Counted from the stretch's first letter, positions 33,723 to 44,121 are shown. The stretch: DNA of 64,000 nucleotides from CAZHAX01 sp964530325 (GCA_964530325.1 CAZHAX010000004.1:1-64000); one strand, 5' to 3'. Numbers and translations: made by a program. The notes: generated by a model not told the origin, from the letters alone.

Positions 33723-35864
33723 ATGACCAGGAGCCCCATACCAACGGCTGCACGCAACCTCGCCGTCTTCGTCGTGTATACGGCGCTGACAGCAGCGCTG
33801 GCCTGGCCACTCCTGGACGACCTCGGAGGAAGGCTTGCGGGCAGCAGCAGCGACGTGTATATGAACCAATGGGTAGACTGGTGGACGAAGAAGGCGCTCT
33901 CCGAGGGGCTCGACCTGTACCACACCAACTACATCTTCTACCCCACAGGCACAAGCCTGGTATTCCACAGCTTCAGCTATCCGAACTCCGCGATCTCGCT
34001 TCTGCTGGCACCCGTCATTGGCCAGATTGCCGCCTACAACGTGATGATCCTGCTGGCCTATCCCCTGTCCGCCATCGCTATGTATCTACTGGCGAAAGAG
34101 CTAACCGGCTGCAGCGCGGCAGCCTTCGTGGCAGGGCTCGTGTACGCCTTTCAACCCTACCACATCTTCGAGAGCGCTCATCCGGTCATAGTATCGACAC
34201 AGTGGATGCCGCTCTTCATCCTTTCGCTTACGCGGATGCTCGACGCCCGGGGCAAGCGTTGGCTGAGCCACGTACTCCTGGCCGCGCTCTGGTTCGTGCT
34301 GACCGCTCTGTCCAGCTGGCATCTGATGGTGATGCTCGCCTGTCTGGCGATCCTCTATCTCGCTTACGACAGGCTGGTTGCCAGGCGCGCGTGGCCGCCG
34401 CGAGCACTAGCTCGCCTGGCTTTGCTTGGCGCGATTACCGCTGTCGTCCTGATCCCCTTCCTCTACCCGATGGTACTCGAGCAGCTGGCAGGCGACGCGG
34501 CATACATGGCCGTGAGTGCCGAGGATGGGATCGGCAACGACCTGATGAGCCTCTTCATCCCCAACCACCGCCATCCGCTGAGCTGGCTCGTTCCGGGGCT
34601 TCACGACCAGATCGGATTCTCGACTAGGCGGCCGGGCTATCTGGGCTACGCGGCCCTTGGGCTGGCGCTGCTCGGCGCACTGGGATCGCGGCGCGGAACC
34701 CGGTTCTGGTGGCTGTCGGGCGGCCTGTTCCTTATAGCATCGCTCGGCCTGCGCGTCGAGTGGGGAGGCGCGCCGCTGCACAGCTTCGACCTGCCGTGGG
34801 CGCGGCCTATAGTCGCGCTGCTACGCAACCCATTCCGTCTGAACGTCCTTGTCTTCTTCTCACTTGGTCTGCTTGCGGCGTTCGGAGTGCGGCGCCTGTC
34901 GAATGCCCTGTCTGGACGAGGCACCGCCGTGAAGGGCGGATTGCTCGCCGCCCTCGGCGTCCTCATCCTGGCTGAGTACTTGGTGATCCCGTTCCCCACC
35001 ACCGAGCCCTTGAACTCACCATTCGTTCGCTATCTGGCCCAGCAGGGAACCGAGAATCTCGCGGTGGCGGACTTCCCCATGGGACGGCAGCCTGCCAAGT
35101 ACTACATGTACCTGCAGACGATGCATGGGCAGCCTATACTGGATGGACACGTGTCACGAACGCCATACGATGCCTATGCCTTCGTTGAATCGGACTCCCT
35201 GCTTGCAGCGCTGCGCGAAGGCGCGCCGCCACCAGCTGACCTCAACATCGACGAGCGTCTTGCCGCCCTCTTGGCTGAACGGATACAGTATGTGGTGCTA
35301 CACAGGCAGCTGCCCTCTGCCGGCGAGACTGATAGCTGGCGCGAATGGATTGATCTCCTCCCGACGCCCGCCTATGCGGACGAATGGTTGCTGGCATACA
35401 CAACCGATCCGGCCGGGCGTGGTGAGAGCAGTGGGCATCCGACGATCCCGCATCGAGTCGCATTTGGGGACGGCATCAGCATGCTGGGCTATTCGCTGCA
35501 AGATGGCCCAAAGGAGCCCGGGGCTGTGCTGAGTGTGACTCTGTACTGGGAATGCCGCAAGGAGCTCTCCGAGGATCTTCACGTCTTCGTGCAAATCCTC
35601 GGAGACGACGGGAGGTTGGCTGCGCAGCACGACGGCGTGCCGGGATACGGGACCAGGCCTGTGTCCAGCTGGGCGGTGGGCGATGTTGTTCGAGACAACC
35701 ACCTGGTGTTCACCGAACCGGGGTTGCCGGCCGGTGAGTACGTCCTATCGGTGGGTATCTACGACTATGCCACTATGGCTCGGCTGCCTGCCGTGGACAC
35801 CGACGGCGGCCGGTTCGCGCGCGACATGGTGATCCTTCAACCCGTGGACCTGGAAAGACCTTGA
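33723..35864 (+). CDS. GT-C-type polytopic membrane protein C (tandem paralogue)
   Basis: A 713-residue full-length paralogue of A and D and the closest relative of the first part of B. SDVYMNQWVDWWTKKAL follows helix 1; FQPYHIFESAHP, ALSSWHLMVML, NDLMSLFIPNHRHP, RNPFRLNVLVFFSLG and DGHVSRTPYDAYAFV follow in order. The C-terminal sandwich reads LHVFVQILGDDGRLAAQHD, then PAGEYVLSVGIYDYATM. ATG 33723 has AAGGAG six bases upstream. The predicted role is transfer of sugar from a lipid carrier outside the membrane, by fold only. Confidence 0.7.
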   Translation: MTRSPIPTAARNLAVFVVYTALTAALAWPLLDDLGGRLAGSSSDVYMNQWVDWWTKKALSEGLDLYHTNYIFYPTGTSLVFHSFSYPNSAISLLLAPVIGQIAAYNVMILLAYPLSAIAMYLLAKELTGCSAAAFVAGLVYAFQPYHIFESAHPVIVSTQWMPLFILSLTRMLDARGKRWLSHVLLAALWFVLTALSSWHLMVMLACLAILYLAYDRLVARRAWPPRALARLALLGAITAVVLIPFLYPMVLEQLAGDAAYMAVSAEDGIGNDLMSLFIPNHRHPLSWLVPGLHDQIGFSTRRPGYLGYAALGLALLGALGSRRGTRFWWLSGGLFLIASLGLRVEWGGAPLHSFDLPWARPIVALLRNPFRLNVLVFFSLGLLAAFGVRRLSNALSGRGTAVKGGLLAALGVLILAEYLVIPFPTTEPLNSPFVRYLAQQGTENLAVADFPMGRQPAKYYMYLQTMHGQPILDGHVSRTPYDAYAFVESDSLLAALREGAPPPADLNIDERLAALLAERIQYVVLHRQLPSAGETDSWREWIDLLPTPAYADEWLLAYTTDPAGRGESSGHPTIPHRVAFGDGISMLGYSLQDGPKEPGAVLSVTLYWECRKELSEDLHVFVQILGDDGRLAAQHDGVPGYGTRPVSSWAVGDVVRDNHLVFTEPGLPAGEYVLSVGIYDYATMARLPAVDTDGGRFARDMVILQPVDLERP

Positions 35865-35907
35865 GCGATGAGACCTTGCGCCGGTTTGAGCTATGGAGAT
35901 GTAGAGC

Positions 35908-38046
35908 GTGACTAGAATCTGTAGAGCCCGCGTGCTGCGGTATGCCGGGGTACTTGCTGCTTACACCTTGCTCACCGTGACCCTCACCTGGCCCCTGCCC
36001 GCCACGATCGACTCCGCACTGGCCGGCGAGAGCACAGACGTGTACATAAACCCGTGGGCGGACTGGTGGACAAGGAAAGCGCTCGTCGAGGAGCTCGACC
36101 TATACCACACAGACTACATCCTCTATCCCAACGGCACGAGCCTGATCTTCCACAGCTTCAGTCACGTCACAACCGCCTTGTCCTTGCTGCTCAGTCTGGT
36201 GTCTAGCCGGTTTGTTGCCTACAACCTGGCAATCCTGCTGGCCTATCCTCTGTCAGCCTACGGCATGTTTCTGCTGGCCAGACACCTCACTGGCTCCACG
36301 CCTGCCAGCTTCATCGCTGGCCTGGTGTATGCCTTCCACCCTTACCACATGTACGAAAGCGCGCATCCTGACATCGTTTCCACCCAGTGGATCCCGCTCT
36401 TCGTGCTCGCTCTATTCCGGATCACCCAGCGCGGACCCGGTAAGCCAGCCAGGCTCGCCCTATTGGCCGCGCTGTGGTTCGTGCTGACCGCTCTCTCCAG
36501 CTGGCACCTCATGGTCATGCTCATTGGCTTCATCTTGGTCTATCTCCTGTACGGACTCCTCCTGGCCCGTTCCGAGTGGCGCGCTAATGCGTGGCGCTGG
36601 TTGCTGGTCGCAGGACTCGTGGCCAGCCTCTCGATCGCCCCGCTTCTCCTACCCATCGTTTTCGAGCATGTGACCACCGACACCGAGTACATGGCCGTCT
36701 CATTGGACGAGGGGTTGGGCAACGATCTACTGACGTTCTTTGTCCCCAACCAACGTCATCCGCTACTCGGACCGCTGGTGGAGAGCATCAATCAACAGAT
36801 CGGCTACGCTCAGAAGCGCCCGGGCTACCTCGGCTACTCATGTTTGGCGGTCGCGCTCCTTGGTGCAACGAAGGCTCGCCGCAAGACCCGCTTCTGGGTG
36901 CTGCTGGGCCTGATTGTGTTCGTGGTGTCGCTCGGACCGCAGATCACGTGGGGCGGGACACCGCTCCACGACTTCCACCTGCCCTGGGCCAGACCGATCA
37001 TTGAGCTGCAGCGCCATGCCTTCCGACTGAATGTCCTTCTCTTCCTTGCCTTCGCCGTGCTGGTTGGCTTCGGCGCCCAAAAGGCATGTGATTGGGCAAA
37101 GTCGAGACACGCATGGCTGGCTGCACTAACGATAGCCGGCGTGACGGGCTGCATCACGTTTGAGTATCTCGTACGCCCGTTCCCGACGACCCAGCCCTAC
37201 TGCTCGCCGTACTTGGCGCTCATTGCTGAGGAAGAGGGGGAGTTCGCTGTCGCAGACGTTCCCATGGGTCGGCTGGAGGCCAAGTACTATATGTACTGCC
37301 AGATGACGCATGGCAAGAAGATCGTGGACGGCCATGTCTCGCGCACGCCCTCAGACGCCTACGCATTCGTTGACGCTCACCCCCTCCTCGGACCGCTCCG
37401 CGCCAGGGTCATCCCTTCTCCAGAACTCGATATCGGAGAGCAGCTGTCATCGCTCTCAGCTCAGGGGATCCGCTATCTGATCCTGCACCGGCATTTCTTC
37501 AGATACGACGAAATGGGTGTCTGGTCAGCGTGGATTCAAGCCCTGCCAACCCCGTTGTATGGCGATGACTGGGTCTTGGTCTACGGAACCCAGGCCCCGC
37601 GGGCTGATCCGTTTCCGCCCGACAGGCAGCCGGTCGACGTCCAGCTGGGCGACCACATCTGGCTCGCAGAATTCCAGGTGACCTCTGTCGAGACCTCGCC
37701 CGGCGAGGCGCTGAACGTAGCGCTGTTCTGGCGATCGGACGGGACGGCATCCGAGGACCTGCATGTCTTTGTACATCTCCTGAGCCAGGATGGCTTGCTG
37801 GTTGCACAGCACGACGGAGTGCCGGCGTACTGGACGCGGCCGGTGGCGACCTGGCTGCCGTCCGAAGTGGTCCGCGATGACCACATGCTGTTCATCGACC
37901 AGGGCTTGCCCCCCGGAGCGTACACACTCACGGTCGGCATGTATGAAGGCCTGACTGTCGAGCGTCTCCCTGCCCTGATGCAGGACGGAACCCGCCTGCC
38001 TGAGGATCGGATAGTTCTCGGCGAGGTCGAGGTGGTATCACGTTGA
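35908..38046 (+). CDS. GT-C-type polytopic membrane protein D (tandem paralogue)
   Basis: A 712-residue paralogue of A and C. The first-loop motif is TDVYINPWADWWTRKAL, closer to A than to C; then come FHPYHMYESAHP, ALSSWHLMVML, VPNQRHPLLGPL, RHAFRLNVLLFLAFAV and DGHVSRTPSDAYAFV. The C-terminal sandwich has EDLHVFVHLLSQDGLLVAQHD. The start is GTG 35908 with GGAG about 10 bases upstream. The gene lies 43 bp after C and 7 bp before E, consistent with one transcript. Confidence 0.7.
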   Translation: MTRICRARVLRYAGVLAAYTLLTVTLTWPLPATIDSALAGESTDVYINPWADWWTRKALVEELDLYHTDYILYPNGTSLIFHSFSHVTTALSLLLSLVSSRFVAYNLAILLAYPLSAYGMFLLARHLTGSTPASFIAGLVYAFHPYHMYESAHPDIVSTQWIPLFVLALFRITQRGPGKPARLALLAALWFVLTALSSWHLMVMLIGFILVYLLYGLLLARSEWRANAWRWLLVAGLVASLSIAPLLLPIVFEHVTTDTEYMAVSLDEGLGNDLLTFFVPNQRHPLLGPLVESINQQIGYAQKRPGYLGYSCLAVALLGATKARRKTRFWVLLGLIVFVVSLGPQITWGGTPLHDFHLPWARPIIELQRHAFRLNVLLFLAFAVLVGFGAQKACDWAKSRHAWLAALTIAGVTGCITFEYLVRPFPTTQPYCSPYLALIAEEEGEFAVADVPMGRLEAKYYMYCQMTHGKKIVDGHVSRTPSDAYAFVDAHPLLGPLRARVIPSPELDIGEQLSSLSAQGIRYLILHRHFFRYDEMGVWSAWIQALPTPLYGDDWVLVYGTQAPRADPFPPDRQPVDVQLGDHIWLAEFQVTSVETSPGEALNVALFWRSDGTASEDLHVFVHLLSQDGLLVAQHDGVPAYWTRPVATWLPSEVVRDDHMLFIDQGLPPGAYTLTVGMYEGLTVERLPALMQDGTRLPEDRIVLGEVEVVSR

Positions 38047-38053
38047 CCAGTTC

Positions 38054-39478
38054 ATGATGATCGGCCACGGAAGCGCATTGAGCCCAACTACGAGGCGAGA
38101 CGAGGACAGAAGTCGCCTGAGGACTGCTATCACACGGCTAGCACCTGCGCTGGGCGCTGCTGCACTGATGGTAGTGTACGTGTCGGCCGCTTTGCGCCAC
38201 GCGCGTGTGGTCAATCTGGACCGAGGCAGCACAGACCAGTCTGCGTACATGGGATACGCCAGGTCACTGGCGGAGTCGAACTACACGTACGTGGGGGATC
38301 GCAACCGCATGCCCCTCTATCCCATCCTACAGTCGTTGGCCTATGATCCAGGCGCCACAGCCGAAGAATGGTTCGCCCGCGGCAAGGCGCTCAACATCGC
38401 GCTATCGGTTTGTTGCCTGATCGGGTTGTTCGCCATGCTGCGTTGCCACCTCCCCGCGGCCGCAGCGATCGCTCTGACTCTCATAGTGGCGTTCACAGTC
38501 TTGGTCTTCAAGGCCGGCTACTTCCAGGCAGAGATCCTCTTCTACACCCTCAACTTCTTCTCCTTCCTGCTGATGAACCGCCTGCTACATCGACCCAGCT
38601 GGAAGGAGGGCGTAGCCGCCGGCGCGCTACTCGGGCTCTCCCATCTCACCAAGGCCTCGGTCATCCCAGGGCTGGCCCTGTTCTTCGTCGTCGGTGCGCT
38701 CGAGCTGGCCTACGGACTGCACACCACCCGAAGGACGCGAAGCACCGGCCAAGCCAGCGCGGTCGGTCAGAAGGGCATACGGTCCCACGTGGCGACCTGG
38801 GTATGTGTTGGTCTCGCCTTCTTGCTGACTGTGGGACCCTACTTGGTCAACAGCAAGCGGGTCTACGGCCAGTACTTCTACAACGTGAACTCCACGTTCT
38901 ACCTTTGGTACGACTCCTGGGATGAAGCCAAGGAAGGAACTCGAGCCCACGGCGATCGCTACGGCTGGCCCGACATGCCACCGGAGATGATACCGAGCGC
39001 CGGCAAGTACCTGCGTGAGCACACCCCGGCGGAGATCATCGGTCGCGTCACGAATGGCCTCGAGGCGCTCTTCAGACAGGCTGTCCAGTCCTATGGGTAC
39101 TTCAAGTACGAGGTTGTCTATCTGGTATCAGCGCTGATTCTCGCCCTTGCCTACCACCGACACACCCGGAGACTCCTGCTCCAGCATCGCTTCCTGTGGC
39201 TGTTCAACGCGCTCTACTTCGCCGCATACCTATTGCTCTATGCCTGGTTCACGCCGATCTGCTCGGGAAATCGCCTTCCGCTGGCCCAGTTCCTGCCCCT
39301 GATGTTCGGCTTGTCCGTTGTCATCTATCGGCTGTACGGAGAGGTGGCGCGGGTAGCCTTCCGGGGCAGAAGCGTCAGCCTGACGACCGTCTTGACGGTG
39401 GCTGTGCTCTTCCTTCTCGCGTACGACGCCTACGATGTGATCACGCACAGGATTGTATCAATGTACGGGGGGAGCTAG
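38054..39478 (+). CDS. GT-C-type glycosyltransferase-like membrane protein E
   Basis: A 474-residue polytopic protein with about ten helices and no C-terminal sandwich. The first extracytoplasmic loop has VVNLDRGSTDQSAYMGYARS, resembling the acidic loop of ArnT/PMT-type (GT39/GT83) enzymes, followed by RNRMPLYPILQSLAYDPGA. LSHLTKASVIPGLALFF matches the common GLxxLTKxxAxP motif of the superfamily. It is not a close paralogue of A-D. ATG 38054 or 38057 can serve as start. Confidence 0.65.
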   Translation: MMIGHGSALSPTTRRDEDRSRLRTAITRLAPALGAAALMVVYVSAALRHARVVNLDRGSTDQSAYMGYARSLAESNYTYVGDRNRMPLYPILQSLAYDPGATAEEWFARGKALNIALSVCCLIGLFAMLRCHLPAAAAIALTLIVAFTVLVFKAGYFQAEILFYTLNFFSFLLMNRLLHRPSWKEGVAAGALLGLSHLTKASVIPGLALFFVVGALELAYGLHTTRRTRSTGQASAVGQKGIRSHVATWVCVGLAFLLTVGPYLVNSKRVYGQYFYNVNSTFYLWYDSWDEAKEGTRAHGDRYGWPDMPPEMIPSAGKYLREHTPAEIIGRVTNGLEALFRQAVQSYGYFKYEVVYLVSALILALAYHRHTRRLLLQHRFLWLFNALYFAAYLLLYAWFTPICSGNRLPLAQFLPLMFGLSVVIYRLYGEVARVAFRGRSVSLTTVLTVAVLFLLAYDAYDVITHRIVSMYGGS

Positions 39479-39505
39479 TGATCACCAGGTCTCATTGGAC
39501 TCACA

Positions 39506-41635
39506 ATGTCAAATGACTGCACGGGCGCCCATTCGCAGGCTGGTTGCCGCACTGCGGTCATGCTCAGCATTGTCATCCTCGCTGTTCTCGGGCCTCGCGT
39601 CCCAGCACTCGATGCCTTCGCCACTATCGACGAGCCCAAGTGGCTCACCCGTTCCGCCAACTTCCTCTGCGCTCTGGCCAGCGGAGAGTATGCAGACACG
39701 TATCAAAGCGAGCACCCCGGTGTGACGACGATGTGGGCCGGGGCGGCTGGCATCCTGTTGCGCTTCCCCGAGTACCCTGGCAGCTGCGCGGGAGAGACCG
39801 ACAGAGCTGGATACGAGCGTGCGCTGGCGGACAACGATCTGGAGCCGCTCGACGTACTCTCGGCAGGCCGCCTCTTCATCGTCCTTGCCAACTGCCTCGT
39901 GCTTGTGGTGGCCTTCTTGTTGGCCAGGCGCCTGCTGGGCCCGCTCTCCGGACTGGTAGGCATTCTGCTGGTTGCCTTCGACCCTTTCCACGTCGCGCAT
40001 TCTCGGCTGCTCCACCTGGACGGACTTCTCAGCAGCTTGATGCTGCTTGCCCTGCTTGGCTTCTTGGCGTACCTGCGTAGCCGCCGCAGACTGGATCTGG
40101 TCATCTCTGGCGCTGCAGCAGGACTCAGCTGGTTGACGAAGGCGCCTGGGCTGTTCCTGCTGCCGGCCGTCGGGCTGGCAGCGGTTGCAGAGGCCGTCGT
40201 GTGGCACAGATCGGAGAGCGCCCCCGGACTCCCTGCCGTTGTATCCCGAGTGGTGAGGCCACTGGTGGCGTGGGGAGGGATCGGATTGGCCGTCACGGTG
40301 CTCCTCTGGCCAGCCATGTGGGTACAACCCGTGGAGGCGCTCTCCAACGTCCTCGCCGCCGCGACCGGCTACGCCGGAGAGGGCCACAGCGCAGCGGTCT
40401 TCTTCAACGGCAGCGCTGTCTCGGCCGGGAGGTTGGGGGCATCCTACTTCTACTACTATCCGCTTGTCTATCTGTGGCGCAGCACGCCGGCCACTCTGCT
40501 TGGGCTGATCGCAGCGGGCCTGGCCGTCGCCTTGAGGCGTTCGCCGCTAGACCGCCCGGAGTGGCGACGAGCAGTTGGCGGACTCGTGCTGTTTGCGGCC
40601 GTGTTCGCCATTCTGATAACCGTGGCGACAAAGAAGGGTGATCGTTACCTGCTTCCCGTGTTCGCGCCTCTGGACGTGGTAGCAGGACTGGGGTGGGTAT
40701 CGATAGCTCGCTGGGCGCATGAGAGACTGGCAGGTACTGCTCCCAGGCACACAACCTCCATCGCTCTGGGTGCTGTCGTGGCACTGCAGCTCCTCGCTGC
40801 TGCGGTCACGTTCCCCTACTACCTGAGCTACTACAACCCGCTTGTCGGCGGGGGCAGCACAGCGCTGGGTGTGGTGCAGATAGGGTGGGGCGAGGGTCTC
40901 GACCAGGCGGGCCGCTACCTCGCCGCCAAGTCGGACTCGGATGAGCTACGGGTCGCGTCCTGGTACAACAGCGGCTGTCTCTCCTACTTCTTCGACGGCA
41001 GCAGCACGCGCCTCAAGGCTGGTCCGGATCAGGCACAGATGGACTTCCAGAGCGTCCTCAATTCGGACTATGCGGTCACCTATGTCCATCAGTGGCAACT
41101 GGGCCTTCCGCCAGAGCTCTTGGGGTTCCTCAGTTGGCAGGAGCCCGAGCACACGATCTGGATCAACGGGCTCGAATACGTCAGGATCTACCGCCCCGGG
41201 AGCGTCTTCCTTGCTGGATCTGAGCCTACTGCAGTCGACGCGACGCTGGGAGAACAGATTGCCCTGCAGGGATTCAGCGCGCCGCGCCGTCAGTTCGCGC
41301 CGGGCGACGCAGTCCCGGTGGCCCTGTATTGGCGGGCCCTGGGAGAGATTGAAGAACGGCTGAAGGTATTCGTGCATGTTGTGGACGCGAATGGCTTGTT
41401 GGTCGCCCAGAACGATGCCGAGCCGGCGGGTTGGCTCCGGCCCACTGTCGGCTGGCAGCGGGGCGAGACGATCGCCGATATGCACGGCGTGTTCCTGCCC
41501 GCGGGCCTGCCGCCGGGGCAGTACGAGGTCAGGGTGGGGATGTACCGCCTCTCGGGCGAACGCCTTGTCGTCACAGTCGGGGGCGAGCAGATCGGCGATT
41601 CGTTGGCGCTGGGCGAGATCGCCGTCGGACCGTAG
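39506..41635 (+). CDS. GT39/PMT_2-like membrane glycosyltransferase F
   Basis: A 709-residue protein. TIDEPKWLTRSANF in the first loop carries the D-E pair of PMT/ArnT-like enzymes; AFDPFHVAHSRLLHLDGL and GLSWLTKAPGLFLLP are family motifs. The second half (VFFNGSAVSAGRLGASYFYY, KKGDRYLLPVF, FPYYLSYYNPLVGG, QIGWGEGLDQAGRY) is the part duplicated in B. A C-terminal sandwich (KVFVHVVDANGLLVAQND, then PPGQYEVRVGMY) is shared with A-D. It probably uses a polyprenyl-phosphate sugar donor. Confidence 0.75.
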   Translation: MSNDCTGAHSQAGCRTAVMLSIVILAVLGPRVPALDAFATIDEPKWLTRSANFLCALASGEYADTYQSEHPGVTTMWAGAAGILLRFPEYPGSCAGETDRAGYERALADNDLEPLDVLSAGRLFIVLANCLVLVVAFLLARRLLGPLSGLVGILLVAFDPFHVAHSRLLHLDGLLSSLMLLALLGFLAYLRSRRRLDLVISGAAAGLSWLTKAPGLFLLPAVGLAAVAEAVVWHRSESAPGLPAVVSRVVRPLVAWGGIGLAVTVLLWPAMWVQPVEALSNVLAAATGYAGEGHSAAVFFNGSAVSAGRLGASYFYYYPLVYLWRSTPATLLGLIAAGLAVALRRSPLDRPEWRRAVGGLVLFAAVFAILITVATKKGDRYLLPVFAPLDVVAGLGWVSIARWAHERLAGTAPRHTTSIALGAVVALQLLAAAVTFPYYLSYYNPLVGGGSTALGVVQIGWGEGLDQAGRYLAAKSDSDELRVASWYNSGCLSYFFDGSSTRLKAGPDQAQMDFQSVLNSDYAVTYVHQWQLGLPPELLGFLSWQEPEHTIWINGLEYVRIYRPGSVFLAGSEPTAVDATLGEQIALQGFSAPRRQFAPGDAVPVALYWRALGEIEERLKVFVHVVDANGLLVAQNDAEPAGWLRPTVGWQRGETIADMHGVFLPAGLPPGQYEVRVGMYRLSGERLVVTVGGEQIGDSLALGEIAVGP

Positions 41636-41659
41636 GAGACACCAAGAGCCCGGTTGAGC

Positions 41660-43271
41660 ATGGACCACGTCGACCACATCAGAACCCAGATAGGCACTCT
41701 CCCGCGCAGACCAGGCGTCTACCTCATGCGCGACGCCGCCGGCGTCGTGATCTACGTCGGCAAGGCGACCGACCTGCGCAGCNNNNNNNNNNNNNNNNNN
41801 NNNNNNNNNNNNNNNNNNNNNNNNNNNNNNNNNNNNNNNNNNNNNNNNNNNNNNNNNNNNNNNNNNNNNNNNNNNNNNNNNNTGCAGCCGCGAGATAACC
41901 GGGCTTGACGAGCGGGCCTGCCTGTACTACGATATCGGGCTGTGCCTGGGCCCCTGTATCGGAGCTGTCACCCAGGACCAGTACCTAGGCTCGATCCACT
42001 CGCTCGTTCGAGTGCTCGAGGGCCGCAGCGACGAGGCTATCGCGGACATCGAGCGGCGAATGAGCGCCGCGGCCGGCGAGCTGAGGTACGAGGAAGCGGC
42101 GTCGCTCCGCGATCAGCTGCGCTCGGTCCAGCTGATCATCGAACGGCAGAGGGTCGTCTCAGCCGCAGGGATTGATCAGGACGTCATCGCATTTGCCCGC
42201 GAGGAGGACGATGCCTGCGTGCAGGTCTTCTTCATCCGAGGGGGCAAGCTGCTGGGAAGGGAATACTTCGTGCTTCAGGGGGCTGAACACGAGGAAGAGA
42301 GAGAAGTCCTGACCGCCTTCCTCAAGCAGTTCTACGATGATGCTGCGTACATTCCTCCTGAGGTGATCCTCCCGGGGCAGATCGACGAGGCCCTGGTGAT
42401 CGAAGAGTGGTTGCAGAGCAAGAGGGGGGCTAAGGTTACGCTGACGGTGCCGCGCCGGGGGCGGAAGAGGGATCTGGTCCGTCTCGCCGCCGCAAATGCC
42501 GCGGAGACACTTGCCGCCCTGCGCGCTCAGTGGCATACAGATGCCCACCAGAGCGAGGAAGCGCTGGCGCAACTCCGGGACGCGCTCGACCTGGCCGCTC
42601 CTCCGATCCGAATCGAGTGCTACGACATATCGACTACTCAGGGGACCGAAATCGTGGGTAGCATGGTCGTGTTTGTGCACGGTGTGCCGCGCAAGTCTCA
42701 TTACCGCCGCTTCGTCGTCCGCAGTGTGGAGGGTCAAGACGACTACGCCAGCATGAAGGAGGTCTTGCAGCGTCGCTTCCGGCGTTGGCAGACGGCCGTA
42801 TCGCAGGAGCTGCTGGGCAGCCGAGACATCAAGGGGTGGGCAAAGCTGCCAGACCTGCTAGTCGTGGACGGCGGCAAGGGTCAGCTAGGGGTGGCGCTGG
42901 ACGTCCTGCGGGAGTTCGGCCTGCGGAACAAGATCCCCGCAATTGGCCTGGCCAAGGAACGCGAGGAGATCCATTTGCCTGGCCGGAAGCCTCCACTGGT
43001 ACTCCCGAGACGGTCCCAGGGACGCTATCTGCTGCAGCGGGTGAGGGACGAGGCCCATCGGTTCGCGGTGACCCACCACCGCACGCGGCGGCGAAAGGCG
43101 AGCGTTGCCTCCCAGCTCGACGATATCCCGGGCGTCGGCCCCGCCCGGCGAAGGGCGCTGCTGAAGGCGTTCCGCTCGCTCGAAGCCATACGAGCTGCTT
43201 CAGTTGACGAGATCGCAGCGGTGCCGGGGATCCCCCGCTCGCTCGCCGTGACTCTCAAGAAGGAACTGTAG
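41660..43271 (+). CDS. uvrC: UvrC, excinuclease ABC subunit C, interrupted by an assembly gap
   Basis: Nucleotide excision repair endonuclease that makes both incisions around a lesion with UvrAB. The N-terminal GIY-YIG start is visible before the gap (PGVYLMRDAAGVVIYVGKA). After the gap come CLYYDIGLCLGPC, a UVR motif (LRYEEAASLRDQLRSVQLI), the RNase H-like nuclease (ECYDIS, LLVVDGGKGQL) and C-terminal helix-hairpin-helix motifs (DDIPGVGPARRRALLKAF). The frame changes from 2 to 0 across the 100 N, so the gap length is not real; about 110 residues are missing. The start is ATG 41660. Confidence 0.95.
41783..41882. other. 100-N assembly gap of arbitrary length
   Basis: Exactly 100 N inside uvrC. 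Comparison with the usual spacing between the GIY-YIG motif and the CLGPC motif suggests about 330 bp are missing. Confidence 0.95.
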
Positions 43272-43353
43272 GCGCAGGGTGGGGCAGGCAGCGGGTCGCT
43301 TCCGTCTGCCGCGAGACAGCGCAAACCAGGCCCTGTATGGGAGGGAAGTCGGT

Positions 43354-44121
43354 TTGATCAGCGACAGTGCAATCGAATGGAGGGCTATCGCATTCCTGCT
43401 GCTTGCCGCCGCCGGCGTGGCAGGAGTCCTCGCCCTGCACCAGGTCATCCGAGCCCGGCGGGCTCGGTTCTTCATCCTTGCCCGGCACGCCACCAGGAAG
43501 GCCCGGCGGCGCCTCACCACCACTACGCTGCTGCTCGTCGGGGCCGCGCTTGTAGCCATTGTCGAGCCGGACATCCCCGTCCCGGAGCTGGCGACCCCAT
43601 CTCCCACTTCGGACGAAGCCCGCCCGGAGCCGACAGCGACGAGAGATGCGCTGCCCGCAGCTCCTACCGCCTCGCCCACGCCCACTCCTACCACTCCTAC
43701 GCCGTCGGCGAGCCCGACGCCAGCGGTGCCACCGCCGGACATCGCGCTGACTCCGATACCTGGCGCGCTGCCAGCCCGCGACGAGGCTCGGATCGAGCTA
43801 GCAGCTCTGGCAATGGAGAAGAGCGAGGCCGGGCGTCCGGTCGATCCCGCAACGACCTTCCCTGAGGGCCAGCACGCTCTCTACCTGTTCTTCACCTACA
43901 GCGGGCTGGAGAACGGCGTTCCAAGGACGTTCGCCTGGTACAAGGAAGGGGAGTTCTGGCCTCGCTGCAGCGACACGGATCTGTGGGCCTGGGGTCCCCG
44001 CGGGGCTACCTGGTTCTTCTGCTGGCCGTCGGACGGCTGGCAGCCGGGCGACTACGAGATACGTGTGTTCGTCGACGCCAGACTACAGGGAATCGCGGGG
44101 TTCACCGTTGCAGGTGATTGA
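43354..44121 (+). CDS. membrane-anchored hypothetical protein with TP/SP-rich linker
   Basis: A 255-residue protein with two N-terminal membrane helices (AIAFLLLAAAGVAGVLAL and LTTTTLLLVGAALVAIV) separated by a basic loop, then a Thr/Pro/Ser linker (about residues 70-120) and a folded C-terminal domain of about 120 residues with HALYLFFTYSGLENGVPRTF and GWQPGDYEIRVFVDARLQG, a beta-sandwich pattern. It starts at TTG 43354, nine bases after GGGAGG; a GTG start at 43279 is possible. Probably an extracytoplasmic binding domain; function unknown. Confidence 0.6.
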   Translation: MISDSAIEWRAIAFLLLAAAGVAGVLALHQVIRARRARFFILARHATRKARRRLTTTTLLLVGAALVAIVEPDIPVPELATPSPTSDEARPEPTATRDALPAAPTASPTPTPTTPTPSASPTPAVPPPDIALTPIPGALPARDEARIELAALAMEKSEAGRPVDPATTFPEGQHALYLFFTYSGLENGVPRTFAWYKEGEFWPRCSDTDLWAWGPRGATWFFCWPSDGWQPGDYEIRVFVDARLQGIAGFTVAGD

